From Edaphobacter modestus (GTDB lineage Bacteria > Acidobacteriota > Terriglobia > Terriglobales > Acidobacteriaceae), in contig NZ_SHKW01000007.1 in the NCBI RefSeq assembly GCF_004217555.1, forward strand, positions 1 to 64,000: a DNA stretch of 64,000 bases. The letters are read 5' to 3'. The notes beneath the pieces are model-generated. The model was not told the origin of the DNA and did no database searches. It saw only the letters and a list, made by a program, of their open reading frames with translations. The translations under genes were made by a program, and so were the position numbers. Position 1 is the stretch's first letter, and every line of letters starts with the position of its first letter. Below, piece after piece: positions 53,499-63,232 of the stretch.

Positions 53499-55934
53499 CT
53501 AGCGAGCGAGAAGGCCAATTGATCGGGATCCCTGTTTTTTTGGTGTCATCGAAAGACTGCCAGTAACAGGAGCGAATGGAAGCTGATCCTCATTCTCCTG
53601 CTCTGGGATGATCCGGTATGAGACCTCTGCTTGCAGCTTCATCGTAAAGGTATCCTTTGAATCTCGAGTCGGAATGTATGGTTGTTGCTTGTTGGGAACA
53701 ATCTTTATAGCCCGACCCGGCCATGGGTTGCGCATCTTCAAGTTGCCGGATTGCGCAGCTTGAACGCCAAGGCTGATGATCTTTCCCTTTCGTACTTGCA
53801 GGTGAACCTTGTCCCCGTGCTGCACGACGACAGTGCCGTCAGCATCCCAATCGTCCGGCCATGCGGCTTTGATCCGGACAAGACCGTCGTAATCCTGCAC
53901 TAAACCGTTCTGAAGAGCGTCGGCCACAACGCCAACCTGTTCCACATAGAACTCAGGTGCGTCGGTCAGCTGCGCCAGCCCCGAAGGGTAGAACTGATAT
54001 CGCTCCGTAACCACATGGAGCGCAGTTTTCATCTCTTCTCCCAGGCCAAGCCGTGCCGCCTGGACCGGGTCAGCACTCCAATCTGCCATTGCTTTATTCG
54101 TCCGTTGCATGAATGTCCTGACTCCAAGAGCATGAAGAGGCCCATCATCGCCAATCAACGAATACGGCCAAACCGGTTCCAGGCCAAGATTTTCCTGGTT
54201 GTGGACAATCGCAGTCAGATTGTAGGAGTTCGCAATCACCGCGTTGGGATTGGTGCGCTCATTCTTCGCAAGTAAAGCATTCGTTCCCGGGAGCATCAAC
54301 GGCAGATCGGGCAAGGATGTCAGCGCCGCCTTAGCAGCCTGCACGACCTCGTCATCGATATTCAGCGCAGCAGCCGCTTGTATCAGAGCAGGGAAAAGAG
54401 CATGCATCGCCGCGACATCTGTCGTTGGATTGCGAACATCCCAGTTCGATTCGTGTGCGTTCGAAGGATAGGTGTAGAGAGTGCCCGAGGCGTCCCGACG
54501 CGCATAGGCCAGCAAGAACTGTGCTGCGCTTCGCATAAGCGGATAGTGCGACTCGAGAAAACCAGGTCGTCGGTATAGAGAAACTGTTGCCACACCCAGA
54601 GAGCAACTTCAGCGCCGGTTGAAATGGTACGCGCGTTGTAATAGGGGCGGCCGATCGCTGTGCAGTTGATCCCAGGACTCTTCAGCCATGTCTCATTCTC
54701 ATAGCCTTGACCGTTGAAGCGCATGGTCTCGGGAATACAGATTCCAGGGCGCCCGTCCATATGATTACGCGTCCATTGTGAGACGGCGTCCAGATTGTCG
54801 TTGTAGAGGTTGAAATAAGGTTCGTTGAAACGCCCAAGTCCTGCTCCCAGATTGGCTGACACCTGCATGCGGAGGTTCCAGTGCCAATAAGCGGAAGGGC
54901 CCCAGTGGTGGTCATCTCCGAAAGATGAGAACAGATCTCCAATGCCTGCCTGCGAGCCGGGCAGGCGATCCCTGCTCTCAGCCGCAGTTGTAAACAGATC
55001 GATTGCGCGAAGGTTCTCAAAATACTCAGCGAAATGGTCTGGCGAAGAGAGTTTCATCAATGCAGCAGAGGCCCAGAAGGAATGCCACCATGCTCGATGA
55101 TCCTGGAACGCTAAAGCCGTCGCCTTGCTCAGTACAGCAACACCCGCTCCCATTGCATTGCCGCCCCGCCATTCCGGTGCCGCAACAAGAACGCGAAATG
55201 AGCCGTCGCTCTTTGGGTGAAAAGTGATTCTGATGCACAACGGGTCCACGGCAGAAATCTTGCTGTCGCGCGCATCGACGCGAATAGCACTTAGAGAGCC
55301 GAATGTCAGCCCACTGGCTCCCATCTCATTGGCGTCTCTCCATGTCTCTGAAAGAACGCCCACCGTGTCTCCGACAAGCACCTTCGCGCTTCTTCCCGGC
55401 CAGAGTTTGAGTTCTGCAATTTGAGCGATGTTCGCATCCGCGCCTCGCACCTCAACCACCATCGCATCCGCAGTCTCGTCCACATAGGTGACAGCGGTCA
55501 TTCCTGCACCATGCTCGATAAACTCTCCGTCATATAAATTCAATCGAGCTGAGTAGTCGGAAGCTCCTGCAAGTTTTTTGAGTCCAGGAAGAACAACGTG
55601 TCCCGGAGAGAGTCGAAATGGCCAGGTGTCTCCACGATTGAGCTGCGCCGTATAGCCGTCTTGTGACCACACGCCTAAGCCGAGTCGTCCATTACCGAGA
55701 GGCATTGCTTCCGTTTTGTCGAGATTCGGACGCTGGAGAATGATGTCGGAACGGCCAACCACCCCCGGCACATCAACCTGGAACACACCATCTCTCCATG
55801 CGGGAGGTTATTCCTTCATGGGACATTGTATTCTGCATCTGGGCGGGGGCAACTGAAGAGACAAACGTGATGAGCGCCGCCGTCGCGGACAGTTTTCGGC
55901 AGATATGCAAAATACAGATCGATGAAATCGTCAT
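53499..55934 (-). pseudogene. DUF5703/GH95-like glycoside hydrolase, two frameshifts
   Basis: ATG 55934 starts a signal peptide (ending SVAPAQ) that loses frame at about 55805. The mature protein then continues as PPAWRDGVFQVDVPGVVGRS in another frame, through MPLGNGRLGLGVWSQDGY and the (alpha/alpha)6-like part (GPSAYWHWNLRMQVSANLGA). At about 54555, after WQQFLYTDD, frame is lost again and resumes at FLESHYPLMRSAAQFLLAYA, running to the stop at 53499. Repaired, it is about 810 residues. Family members are exported hydrolases related to GH95 fucosidases and galactosidases. The neighbouring alpha-galactosidase is also broken. Confidence 0.75.
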
Positions 55935-55996
55935 ATCAATTTTCTAAACGTTTCCCCTGATCGAAATGGGATCACATTCACTCTACTCGCTACACT

Positions 55997-57447
55997 TCAA
56001 CGCCAACGTAGCTCCAGCAGCCTGGACTCCGACGGTAACAACTGAATCTGGACAGCTGCCTGTGCAAGACTGCTTGTGGCTCCAGTGGAAACATCCGTTA
56101 CGGTAACAGCTGAAGATGGAGCTGAGTTTTTGTTGATCCTTTGAAGTGGAATGTCTATGCTGTGCGGATTCTTGTCGTCGTAATTAAAGACTGCAATGTA
56201 GACTCCACGCTCCGAAGGACGCATGAAAACCTCTGCGGCCCGATCGCCGGTGCCCCCCTCCACCGGGCGAAAAGACTTCCCCTCGGAGGCGACAGCAAAC
56301 CATTTCTCGTCGTTGTAGACCGCCTTTGCCAGATCCCAGCCATGTGGGTCATCCGCAAGGCGGCTGCTATCGAGAATCATTCCCCGCTTATGACGGCCGA
56401 GAGCAGACGGCTTTTACCTTCTGCCACGTTTCGTGCTCCTTGATCGGCACTTTCACCAAGCACAACATGATCCGGATCGGTTATGTAGAGACTGCCATTC
56501 GACCACCAGCCATAAGTCAGCGAGTTCAGCATATATTCCGTGCTTTGATCTCCACCATTAATATGCCCTTTCGTATCGCAGGAGAGGCGGCGGGCATGAC
56601 CATATCCCGACGGGAAAAGAGGAGCGATGGAAAGGCTGAGGAACATGCGATCGCCTACTTCATCGACGATCTGTTTCATGCCTGCGTTGTAAGCCTGAAT
56701 ACCTGTCTGAACCATTGGATCGAAGTGGACACCTTCAAGAGCGCCATGAGAGAGAAAATCCAGCTTCAAATATTGGAAGCCCAGATTCATAAACTGTTGC
56801 AGATAGTATGCTGTTCGCGCCTTCGTTCCAGGGTGAGAAGGATCGATCGCTAGCCCGCCATCGACTTTAGGAAGCAACGATCCATCAGGTGCTTTAAGAA
56901 GAATATCGCGGTAGCGATACTTCATCATCGTGCCTTCTACATAAGCATCGAGATCATCGGACCAATACGCAAATGGCGTCCAATAAATTCCGGGCTCAAA
57001 ACGTGTGCCATCCGATCCATGCATTGCCTTGATTGTGGCAACCGCATCACGCAACTGTACTGCATCGAGGCGAGACCAGAACGCGTCAAGGTTGACATAA
57101 ACCAGTTTGTGGTTCCCGAATCCCTTGGGCACAAGCTCGTCTTTTACAAATGCGGCAGATCCGAGATAACGCTTCGCATCGATCTTGTCAGCATAGGCAG
57201 CCCAGCTATTCCATCCCATGGGAGCACCGGCCGTCCATTTCAGAGGCGGATGAATCATCGCATTGACCCGCCCATACGCCTCAAGACCATCGCGCCAGTC
57301 CGGAAAATATCCGATCAGGATACGCGGTGAGGTTACGCGACTGCCGTGGACAACTCCGTGAGGAACCGTGTCGTGCGTGTCCGTTCTTATTCCTGTTGGG
57401 CTTGAAATCCCTCCATAGATATCCAGATCCGTAATGCGTCCTTTATC
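55997..57447 (-). pseudogene. GH27-type alpha-galactosidase, 5' cut by IS6 and frameshifted
   Basis: Coding sequence runs from the IS6 end (GRITDLDIYGG and ILIGYFPDWRDGLEAYGRV) into the GH27 barrel. Visible are APMGWNSWAAYADKIDAKRY, YVNLDAFW, LQFMNLGFQYLKLDFLSHGA (nucleophile Asp in KLDF) and the C-terminal part SRLLSAVISG. A frameshift at about 56380 then moves the rest (MILDSSRLADDPHGWDLAKA and the C-terminal beta domain) into another frame. The N-terminal signal peptide and perhaps 100 residues are lost. It lies 62 bases downstream of the DUF5703 gene start on the same strand; the two probably once formed one galactoside-degrading unit. Confidence 0.75.
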
Positions 57448-58067
57448 GGCTCTGTTGCATTAGCTCAAAATTAGCTTCTCGGCATACAAGCTGTAGCGGG
57501 CAAGCGCTACCTTCACCCCCTACAGTTTGTGGCTCGAAAAGTTAATGCAACAGAGCCCCACTGGAAGTACCTGTTCCGGGCCGTCGACAAGCATGGCCGG
57601 TTGATCGACTTCATGTTGATGGATCGGCGAAACACCCGTGCGGCCCATCGCTTCCTGCGAAAAGCGTTGACGACAATGCGCCACTGGCCGCCGTCCTCCA
57701 TCACCACGGACCAACTCGGCTCTTATCCAAAAGCCATTAGCCGGCTGCAACGAGAAGGCAAGCTATCAAGCAATCCCAAGCATCGCACGTGCAAGTATCT
57801 GAACAACATCATTGAAGCGGACCATGGCGCACTGAAGCGAGTCATTCGCCCCACGCGAGGCTTTCAGACAATGAAGACCGCCGCCGCTATGATGAAGAGG
57901 TTCGAGGTGATGCGGATGATCCGCCGAGGACATTGCCTTACGTGCAAGCCGCATGTCAAAGACGAGGTGCGCTTCGTAAACAAGCTGTTCGACATCTTCG
58001 TTATCGCTGCCTGATGCAAACCGCGCAACGGACGAACTGCGACCAACAGAGTTAATGCAACAGAGCC
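57448..58067 (+). mobile_element. IS6-family deletion derivative with an extra internal end
   Basis: About 620 bp. GGCTCTGTTGCATTAG marks the left end and TTAATGCAACAGAGCC the right end (58052-58067). A second right-end copy occurs inside at 57542-57557, so the first 110 bases form a mini-element with both ends, followed by half a transposase and another right end. The flanks show no 8-bp duplication; they are two different broken genes, consistent with an IS-mediated rearrangement. Confidence 0.75.
57555..58014 (+). pseudogene. IS6-family transposase, 3' two thirds
   Basis: It begins abruptly at PHWKYLFRAVDKHGRLIDFM. In intact IS6 transposases the DETYVK motif with the first catalytic Asp comes just before this. 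It continues with SSITTDQLGSYPKAI (second Asp) and NNIIEADHGALKRV (Glu), RPTRGFQTMKTA and on to the end. The zinc-ribbon/HTH N-terminus and the first Asp are missing, so it cannot transpose alone. Confidence 0.8.
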
Positions 58068-58587
58068 ACATTCAGGCAGTATTGACCTTCCTCCACCTCG
58101 ATCGCGTTGGCGTTTGCGCGATGGGCGACGCCGCACTGATGGCCTGCCAGTTTGCGCTTCGATCCCCTGATCGTGTCTCCAACATGGCATTTATTGGGGC
58201 TGGCGACTCGGAGACGAATCACCGAATCTTGAGCCTCCGCCACGAACATCCGCACCTGGAAGCGAAGATGCGCGGAGCATTATTTGGCGGCCTGATCGAT
58301 GGCGATAACTCGTCAGCTTTATCTGCCGTGGCGCAGACGGACGAGGCAGCTTCTTACCCAGGAGGATTGTCAGAGCGCGAAGCAGAGGTGATTCGGTTGT
58401 TAGCCACAGGCAGGACGAACCAGCAGATCGCCGAAGACCTCTTCGTGAGTCTCAACACCGTCGCTTATCACCTGCGAAATATTTTCAACAAACAGGATCC
58501 TCCAATCGAACAGAGGCGGCGTCGTTCGCGCACCGCCACGGGATTCTGCGCAACTCGAATAGTCTGGCGCTCGATGGTTCGCCGTAG
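58068..58587 (+). pseudogene. Alpha/beta hydrolase fused to LuxR-type HTH, deleted and frameshifted
   Basis: The left part (HLDRVGVCAMGDAALMACQF, SPDRVSNMAFIGAGDSE) is the middle of an alpha/beta hydrolase regulatory domain. An internal deletion joins it after NSSALSAVAQ to a LuxR/GerE helix-turn-helix (GLSEREAEVIRLLATGRTNQ, FVSLNTVAYHLRNIF). A frameshift near 58495 then splits the last residues (SSNRTEAASFAHRHGILRNS) into another frame. The 5' end is removed by the IS6 junction. Originally a LuxR-family regulator with a hydrolase-like sensor; now dead. Confidence 0.75.
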
Positions 58588-58730
58588 AAAACGTTTAAAC
58601 TACCTATTCAGGTGGTGTGCGAGAGAGCAAACCTCATCCGTACTGTTGGCACGTCGCTTATGACTTGGAATTAAGAAAAGACGACGCAAATCTACTATGT
58701 GACAAGTCAGTCAAAGACCTGAGGTCAACG

Positions 58731-59461
58731 ATGTTCGAGCCGATTCGGGAAGTGCTCTTCGACAATGGTGTTATCTCTGTTCAGCCCCTCGCTCTGGAAC
58801 AGCGGCCTCCTGGGATGGGCAGTTCTCTTCAATTGGTGCCCGACAGAACAGCACTGATTGTGGTTGACATTCAACGACACTTTACAGAAGCGCCACCCTT
58901 CGTCGCGATGCGAAATATCATCCCCCGCATCTCACGCCTTCTGCCATATGCTCGCGCGACCGGGATGACCGTTATTCACCTCAAGTCCGAGTTCAAGCCG
59001 GATATGGAAGATGCTGGAAGACCAGGATCAAGAACTCGGCAGATGATGGATGGTCTAGCCTGGAGTGGCGAAGGTCAGAACCCCCTTGTTCACGACAGCC
59101 CATCAGCAGAGATTGTGGCAGAACTCGCTCCACTTCCGTTCGATGTGGTCGTGACGAAGACTCGTTTCAGCGGCTTCTGGGGAACGAATCTCCATGACGG
59201 CTGAGTGAACGGGCTATACAAACACTCATATTTACGGGTGGGACGACGACTGTCTGTGTGGAGTCAACACTGCGTGACGCGGTGTTTCTGGAATATAACG
59301 CCCTGGCCCTTTCCGACTGCACTGCAGACATGAATCTCGAGCTGCACGAATCAGCGCTTGCACGAATCGAACTCTTCTTTGGATGGGTTTGCCGTTCTGA
59401 CGAACTTATTACCGCGTTAGCGATTGCCAGAGACGAGACCGTGACGGCACCATTGATGTAG
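58731..59461 (+). pseudogene. Isochorismatase-like cysteine hydrolase with one frameshift
   Basis: ATG 58731 after GAGG starts MFEPIREVLFDNG. The hydrolase fold begins at TALIVVDIQRHF (catalytic Asp). It reaches KTRFSGFWGTNLHDG and then loses one base at about 59202. The next frame continues LSERAIQTLIFTGGTTTVCV, with the catalytic Cys in TTTVCVES, to the natural end at 59461. The lesion is not in a homopolymer. Apart from it the gene looks complete (about 240 residues), so loss is recent. Substrate unknown; amidohydrolase-type activity is typical. Confidence 0.75.
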
Positions 59462-59726
59462 TCGCCAGAGATCCGCTCGCTTACAGAAGAAGTGATTCCG
59501 CGCGTACATAAGGCCAGATTGGTACCGATAAGAGTCGGCCAATATCCAACGAATCTCAGTCGCGTCTCGGTTGTTGACTACAGGGCGATTCACTCAGCGA
59601 GTTGTTCGGTTGGCGTTCCTCGGAGTTTCGGGTGGATGGTCGACAACTCGGAAACAATCCCACCGATTCATAGTTCTCGCAAAACGAGGTTATCGGCAAC
59701 TTCAATCGAACTTGCCGATAAGCCAG
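59462..59726. other. Short non-coding stretch with palindrome
   Basis: No gene recognised. At 59694-59717 lies an imperfect palindrome (CGGCAACTTCAATCGAACTT followed by GCCG) related to that at 46954, ending nine bases before the second IS30 copy. Confidence 0.45.
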
Positions 59727-60960
59727 GGCGGTCTCAACCGGTCGATGCAACACCGGCTTGGAGTTTACTCGCAGGAGTTTCAAAGCCCAAGGTTTTTCGC
59801 GGGCGTTGATTTAAGCGCAGCGCTACTTTGTCGAGATCGGATTGAGAATAGCCGGACAAGGCGGTTTTTTTAGGGAGGTACTGTCGCAGCAGCCCGTTCG
59901 TGTTTTCGTTGGTGCCGCGCTGCCAAGGGCTCTGCGGATCACAGAAGTAGACTTTCACATTCGTGGCCACCGTGAAGCTCTTGTGTTTGGCCATCTCCAG
60001 CCCTCGGTCCCACGTCAACGAGCGCCGCAGGGACACGGGGAGCTTACGAACCTGCCGGCTCAGCGCGGCGACGACCGTCGCTGTGTCTTTGCTGGGCACT
60101 TTGACCAGGATGGTAAAACGCGAATGTCGTTCCACCAGTGTTGCGATGTGACTGTTCCTGGTGCCGCCGAGCAGATCGCCCTCCCAATGACCGGGAATGG
60201 CGCGGTCTTCAATTTCTGCAGGTCTTTCCCGAATGGAGATGGCATCGACGATCTGACCTCGGGACTGTCCGCCAGCCCGAGAGTGCCGTGAGCAGCGGAT
60301 ACACCGCTTGGACCGCAGGTGCTGAATCAGCTCTTTCTTTCTTCAACACTCCTCGTGCCTGGATGAATAAGCTGCGGTAAATGGTTTCGTGGGACACGCG
60401 CATGCTCTCGTTCTTGGGATACCGTATCTTCAACCATCCCGAAATCTGTTCCGGCGACCAGTCCAGGATCAGTTTACTGGCAACGATCGTCCGCAGCTTC
60501 CTGCGGGTCGCAAGAAGGCACGCCTTGGGTCGCAGAGCCGACTCCCAGGCCTGATGATCGGCTTCATTGGCTCGATAGAGTGGACCCCCGCCGTGGCGCG
60601 CCACCTCCCGGCTCACCGTCGACGCAGCCCGCTGCAACCCTTTGGCTATCTCCCGAATCGACGAACCGGAAGCAATTCCTCGTGAGATGTCTTCCCGCTC
60701 GGCCACCGTCAGCGTTCGCAGCGAGCGCCGACGAGCGGCCGGAACTATCCCGCCCCGCTGCGACAACAAGAACTGAATGGATCCATGGTCTTGCCGAAGG
60801 CGCGCCCAATCTCATGCAACGACTCGCCCGACTTCCAACGGCGCCACATCTCGGTCCTCTGCTCCGCGGAAAGCCTGTCCCGTTTTCCTTGTGTCATAAA
60901 CACCACCTTTAGAAAAATGATTCATATCAGATGGTGTGGCATCGACCGGTTGAGACCGCC
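59727..60960 (-). mobile_element. IS30-family insertion sequence, decayed copy
   Basis: 1,234 bp with 27-bp terminal repeats that agree at all but one position (GGCGGTCTCAACCGGTCGAT inwards on both ends). It is the same size as the intact copy at 47167, but the ends differ in sequence, so they are related rather than identical elements. Confidence 0.8.
59734..60897 (-). pseudogene. IS30-family transposase with frameshifts
   Basis: From ATG 60897 it reads MTQGKRDRLSAEQRTEMWRR and HEIGRAFGKTMDPF, then loses frame near 60770. It resumes at SQRGGIVPAARRRSLRTLTV through WSPEQISGWLKIRYP and VLKKE, shifts again near 60345, and the next frames continue ELIQHLRSKR and SRGQIVDAI. The DDE end (SLTWDRGLEMAKHKSF and QRGTNENTNGLLRQ) occupies 59734-60135. 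At least two indels, so inactive. Terminal repeats are still nearly perfect, so it could be mobilised in trans. Confidence 0.8.
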
Positions 60961-61015
60961 AGACTTTGCGGCATTACTCCGGAATACGGCGCGATCGTCA
61001 CGCCCGGTCCCTCCC

Positions 61016-63232
61016 CTATAGCCTGCGCAGATTCGCCTGCGCAGCCTTATTTCCAGGCTCAAGCTGCAACGCGTGCTCCAGGTCGCGGCGCGCGGCGGCC
61101 TTATCTCCGGCCTGCGCCTCCATCACGCCGAGATCGTTCCAGTCGTCCGCCAATCCCTGCACCAGCGTCCCTACTGTCTTCTGTTCACGAATCGCATCTT
61201 GCATCCGCCCCATCTGGCTGTACACCTGCGCCAGCGCGCGATGGGGCTCCGCCTCGAGGGGCTGTAACTTCTGCCACGCAAGTAGATGTTCCACTGCCTT
61301 CTCCATCCTTCCCATGCCTGCATACACCATGGCCAGCAGCCGCTGTGCCTCCCCATCATCCCGCCCCGCGATTGCCCGCAACAGCAGGGGCTCCGCTCCT
61401 GGCAGATCTCCGTCGCCCACCGCGATGCGCGCCAGCCCATAGAGCGCCTCAAAACTCTCCGGGGCCCGCGCAAGCGCGCTCTCGAACTCAATCTTCGCCT
61501 CGGCCGGGCGATCGCTTGCCAGTAACGCGCTTCCAAGTCCGGCCCGAGCCCCGGAGTCCTCCGGATGGGCGATAATCAACCCGCGAAACAGCTGCTCCGC
61601 CTCGGCCACAGAGCCATGTCGCAGGTCCAGAGCCGCCAGGTCAAATACCGCATCCGCATAGTTCGAGTCCTTCGCCATCGCCGCGCGATACTGGGCCTGC
61701 GCTTGCTGCCAGTCGCCGCTTGCTTCCATCGCGGTCCCCAGCGAAGTGATCGTTCGCACATCGTCCGGCCGCCTCTCCAGCACGCGCCGATACAACTTAA
61801 CCGCCTGCGCTCCATCGCCCTCCATCATCGTCAGCGAAGCCAGATTATAAAGGGCAATATCGTCCTTCTCGTTCTTCCGCAGGCGGTTCTCCATCCACGC
61901 GCGCTCCAGTTGCATCCGCGGATCCACCCCCGCAGTATTCTTATCCGGACGGGGCAACACCTGCAGCCAGAGGTGCCCCATCTCATCCACTGAACGGTTG
62001 CCGGCATGCACCCGCACCGGGGGTGAGTTCGGATTCCGTACATTCCGTGCGGAGTTGTCATAGGCGTAGCGCATATGCACCACGCTTCCACTCGGCAGCG
62101 ACACCGGCTTGGCGAAACGGTACACCGACTGCCTGTCGATGTCCCAATCCTTGATCAGCACCAGCCACCGCCGTTCGCCATTGGGCAGCACAGCCCATGC
62201 CTCCATCCTCTTTCCCAGGTAATGCGCATGCGGATAAATCCCTAGCACATCTACTGCTACCGGCAGCTTCAGCGCATCGTTCACAACAAAAGCAGCCTGG
62301 CCAGCGGGAATATCCAGCGCTGCATCGTGCTCCAGTTGCAAGAGCATGGGATGCGCCGTCGCCGCCTCTTGTGCAAAGTAAAGCCCAATCCGTGCGCGAA
62401 CGCTCTCCGCCTTCCCCGTCGGCTTCAGGTGCATGTTCAACACAAGATCGTTCCCCGCATCCAGCCGCCACGGCATCCCCTCCGCCTCTACCAGTGCGGT
62501 CGAGTCTGGCTTCCAGAAGAGGAAGTGGCTGTCCGGATCGAAGCTCTCCCCCGAATCGACCAGGATGTCCATCCCCGGCACACCCTTCTGCCAGTCTTCC
62601 GGGTGCGCTCGCCGCAGCGAAGCCGTTCGGTCAAGAATTACATTCGCGTGGTGCACCACCTGCGGAGACCCCGGCTTGATTTCCATCGCCCGCACCCACT
62701 TCGTCTCCTTCAGCGGCACCGGCAAAACAAAGTTCTCGAACAAGTCCGTACCGCCCGCCGGAATCTGCATCGGTGATGCCATCTCCAGCACCATATCCGG
62801 AGCTCCCAGTTCCCAATCGCTTCCGTACACCGGTGCCGTCGGCGCGCTCCCATCGCCCTCCGGCATCCCGCCCTCCACCCACGTCTTCACCAGTGCGATT
62901 TCCTCCTCCGTAAGCCGTCTATTCCCCGCAAATGTGCCGTAGCCGGGCTCAGGCAGCCAAGGAGGCATATACCGGCTCTCTGTCACCGACTTCATCACGC
63001 CACCCCACCGCTTCGCGTCCTCATATGTCATCAGCCCAAACGGCCCCGACCCGCCGTCATGGTGGCAACTCGTGCAATTCTTGTAGACCAACGGAGCAAT
63101 ATGCCGCCGCCAGGTCACCTGCACCGGCCCCGCATGCACCACCACTCTTGAATCCCGAGGCAGTGGCGCCAGCACCATCGCCAGCATCGCCGTGGCGCCA
63201 GCCGCCACACACATCAGGGCCGCCGCTCTCAT
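61016..63232 (-). CDS. Cytochrome c / copper monooxygenase-like / TPR protein
   Basis: 738 residues from ATG 63232, which overlaps the redoxin stop (ATGA); the frame opens further upstream at 63268. An N-terminal anchor or signal precedes a heme site CTSCH (53-57) in a cytochrome domain. A region resembling PHM/DBM-type copper ascorbate-dependent monooxygenases follows, with HHANVILD (about 197), LVLNMHLKPTGK and GIYPHAHYLGKRMEAW (about 336). The C-terminal 280 residues are TPR repeats (YNLASLTMMEGDGAQAVKLY and similar). Such proteins are common in Acidobacteria and of unproven function; copper-dependent hydroxylation fed by the heme is possible. It forms an operon with the redoxin. Confidence 0.8.
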   Translation of the reverse strand: MRAAALMCVAAGATAMLAMVLAPLPRDSRVVVHAGPVQVTWRRHIAPLVYKNCTSCHHDGGSGPFGLMTYEDAKRWGGVMKSVTESRYMPPWLPEPGYGTFAGNRRLTEEEIALVKTWVEGGMPEGDGSAPTAPVYGSDWELGAPDMVLEMASPMQIPAGGTDLFENFVLPVPLKETKWVRAMEIKPGSPQVVHHANVILDRTASLRRAHPEDWQKGVPGMDILVDSGESFDPDSHFLFWKPDSTALVEAEGMPWRLDAGNDLVLNMHLKPTGKAESVRARIGLYFAQEAATAHPMLLQLEHDAALDIPAGQAAFVVNDALKLPVAVDVLGIYPHAHYLGKRMEAWAVLPNGERRWLVLIKDWDIDRQSVYRFAKPVSLPSGSVVHMRYAYDNSARNVRNPNSPPVRVHAGNRSVDEMGHLWLQVLPRPDKNTAGVDPRMQLERAWMENRLRKNEKDDIALYNLASLTMMEGDGAQAVKLYRRVLERRPDDVRTITSLGTAMEASGDWQQAQAQYRAAMAKDSNYADAVFDLAALDLRHGSVAEAEQLFRGLIIAHPEDSGARAGLGSALLASDRPAEAKIEFESALARAPESFEALYGLARIAVGDGDLPGAEPLLLRAIAGRDDGEAQRLLAMVYAGMGRMEKAVEHLLAWQKLQPLEAEPHRALAQVYSQMGRMQDAIREQKTVGTLVQGLADDWNDLGVMEAQAGDKAAARRDLEHALQLEPGNKAAQANLRRL

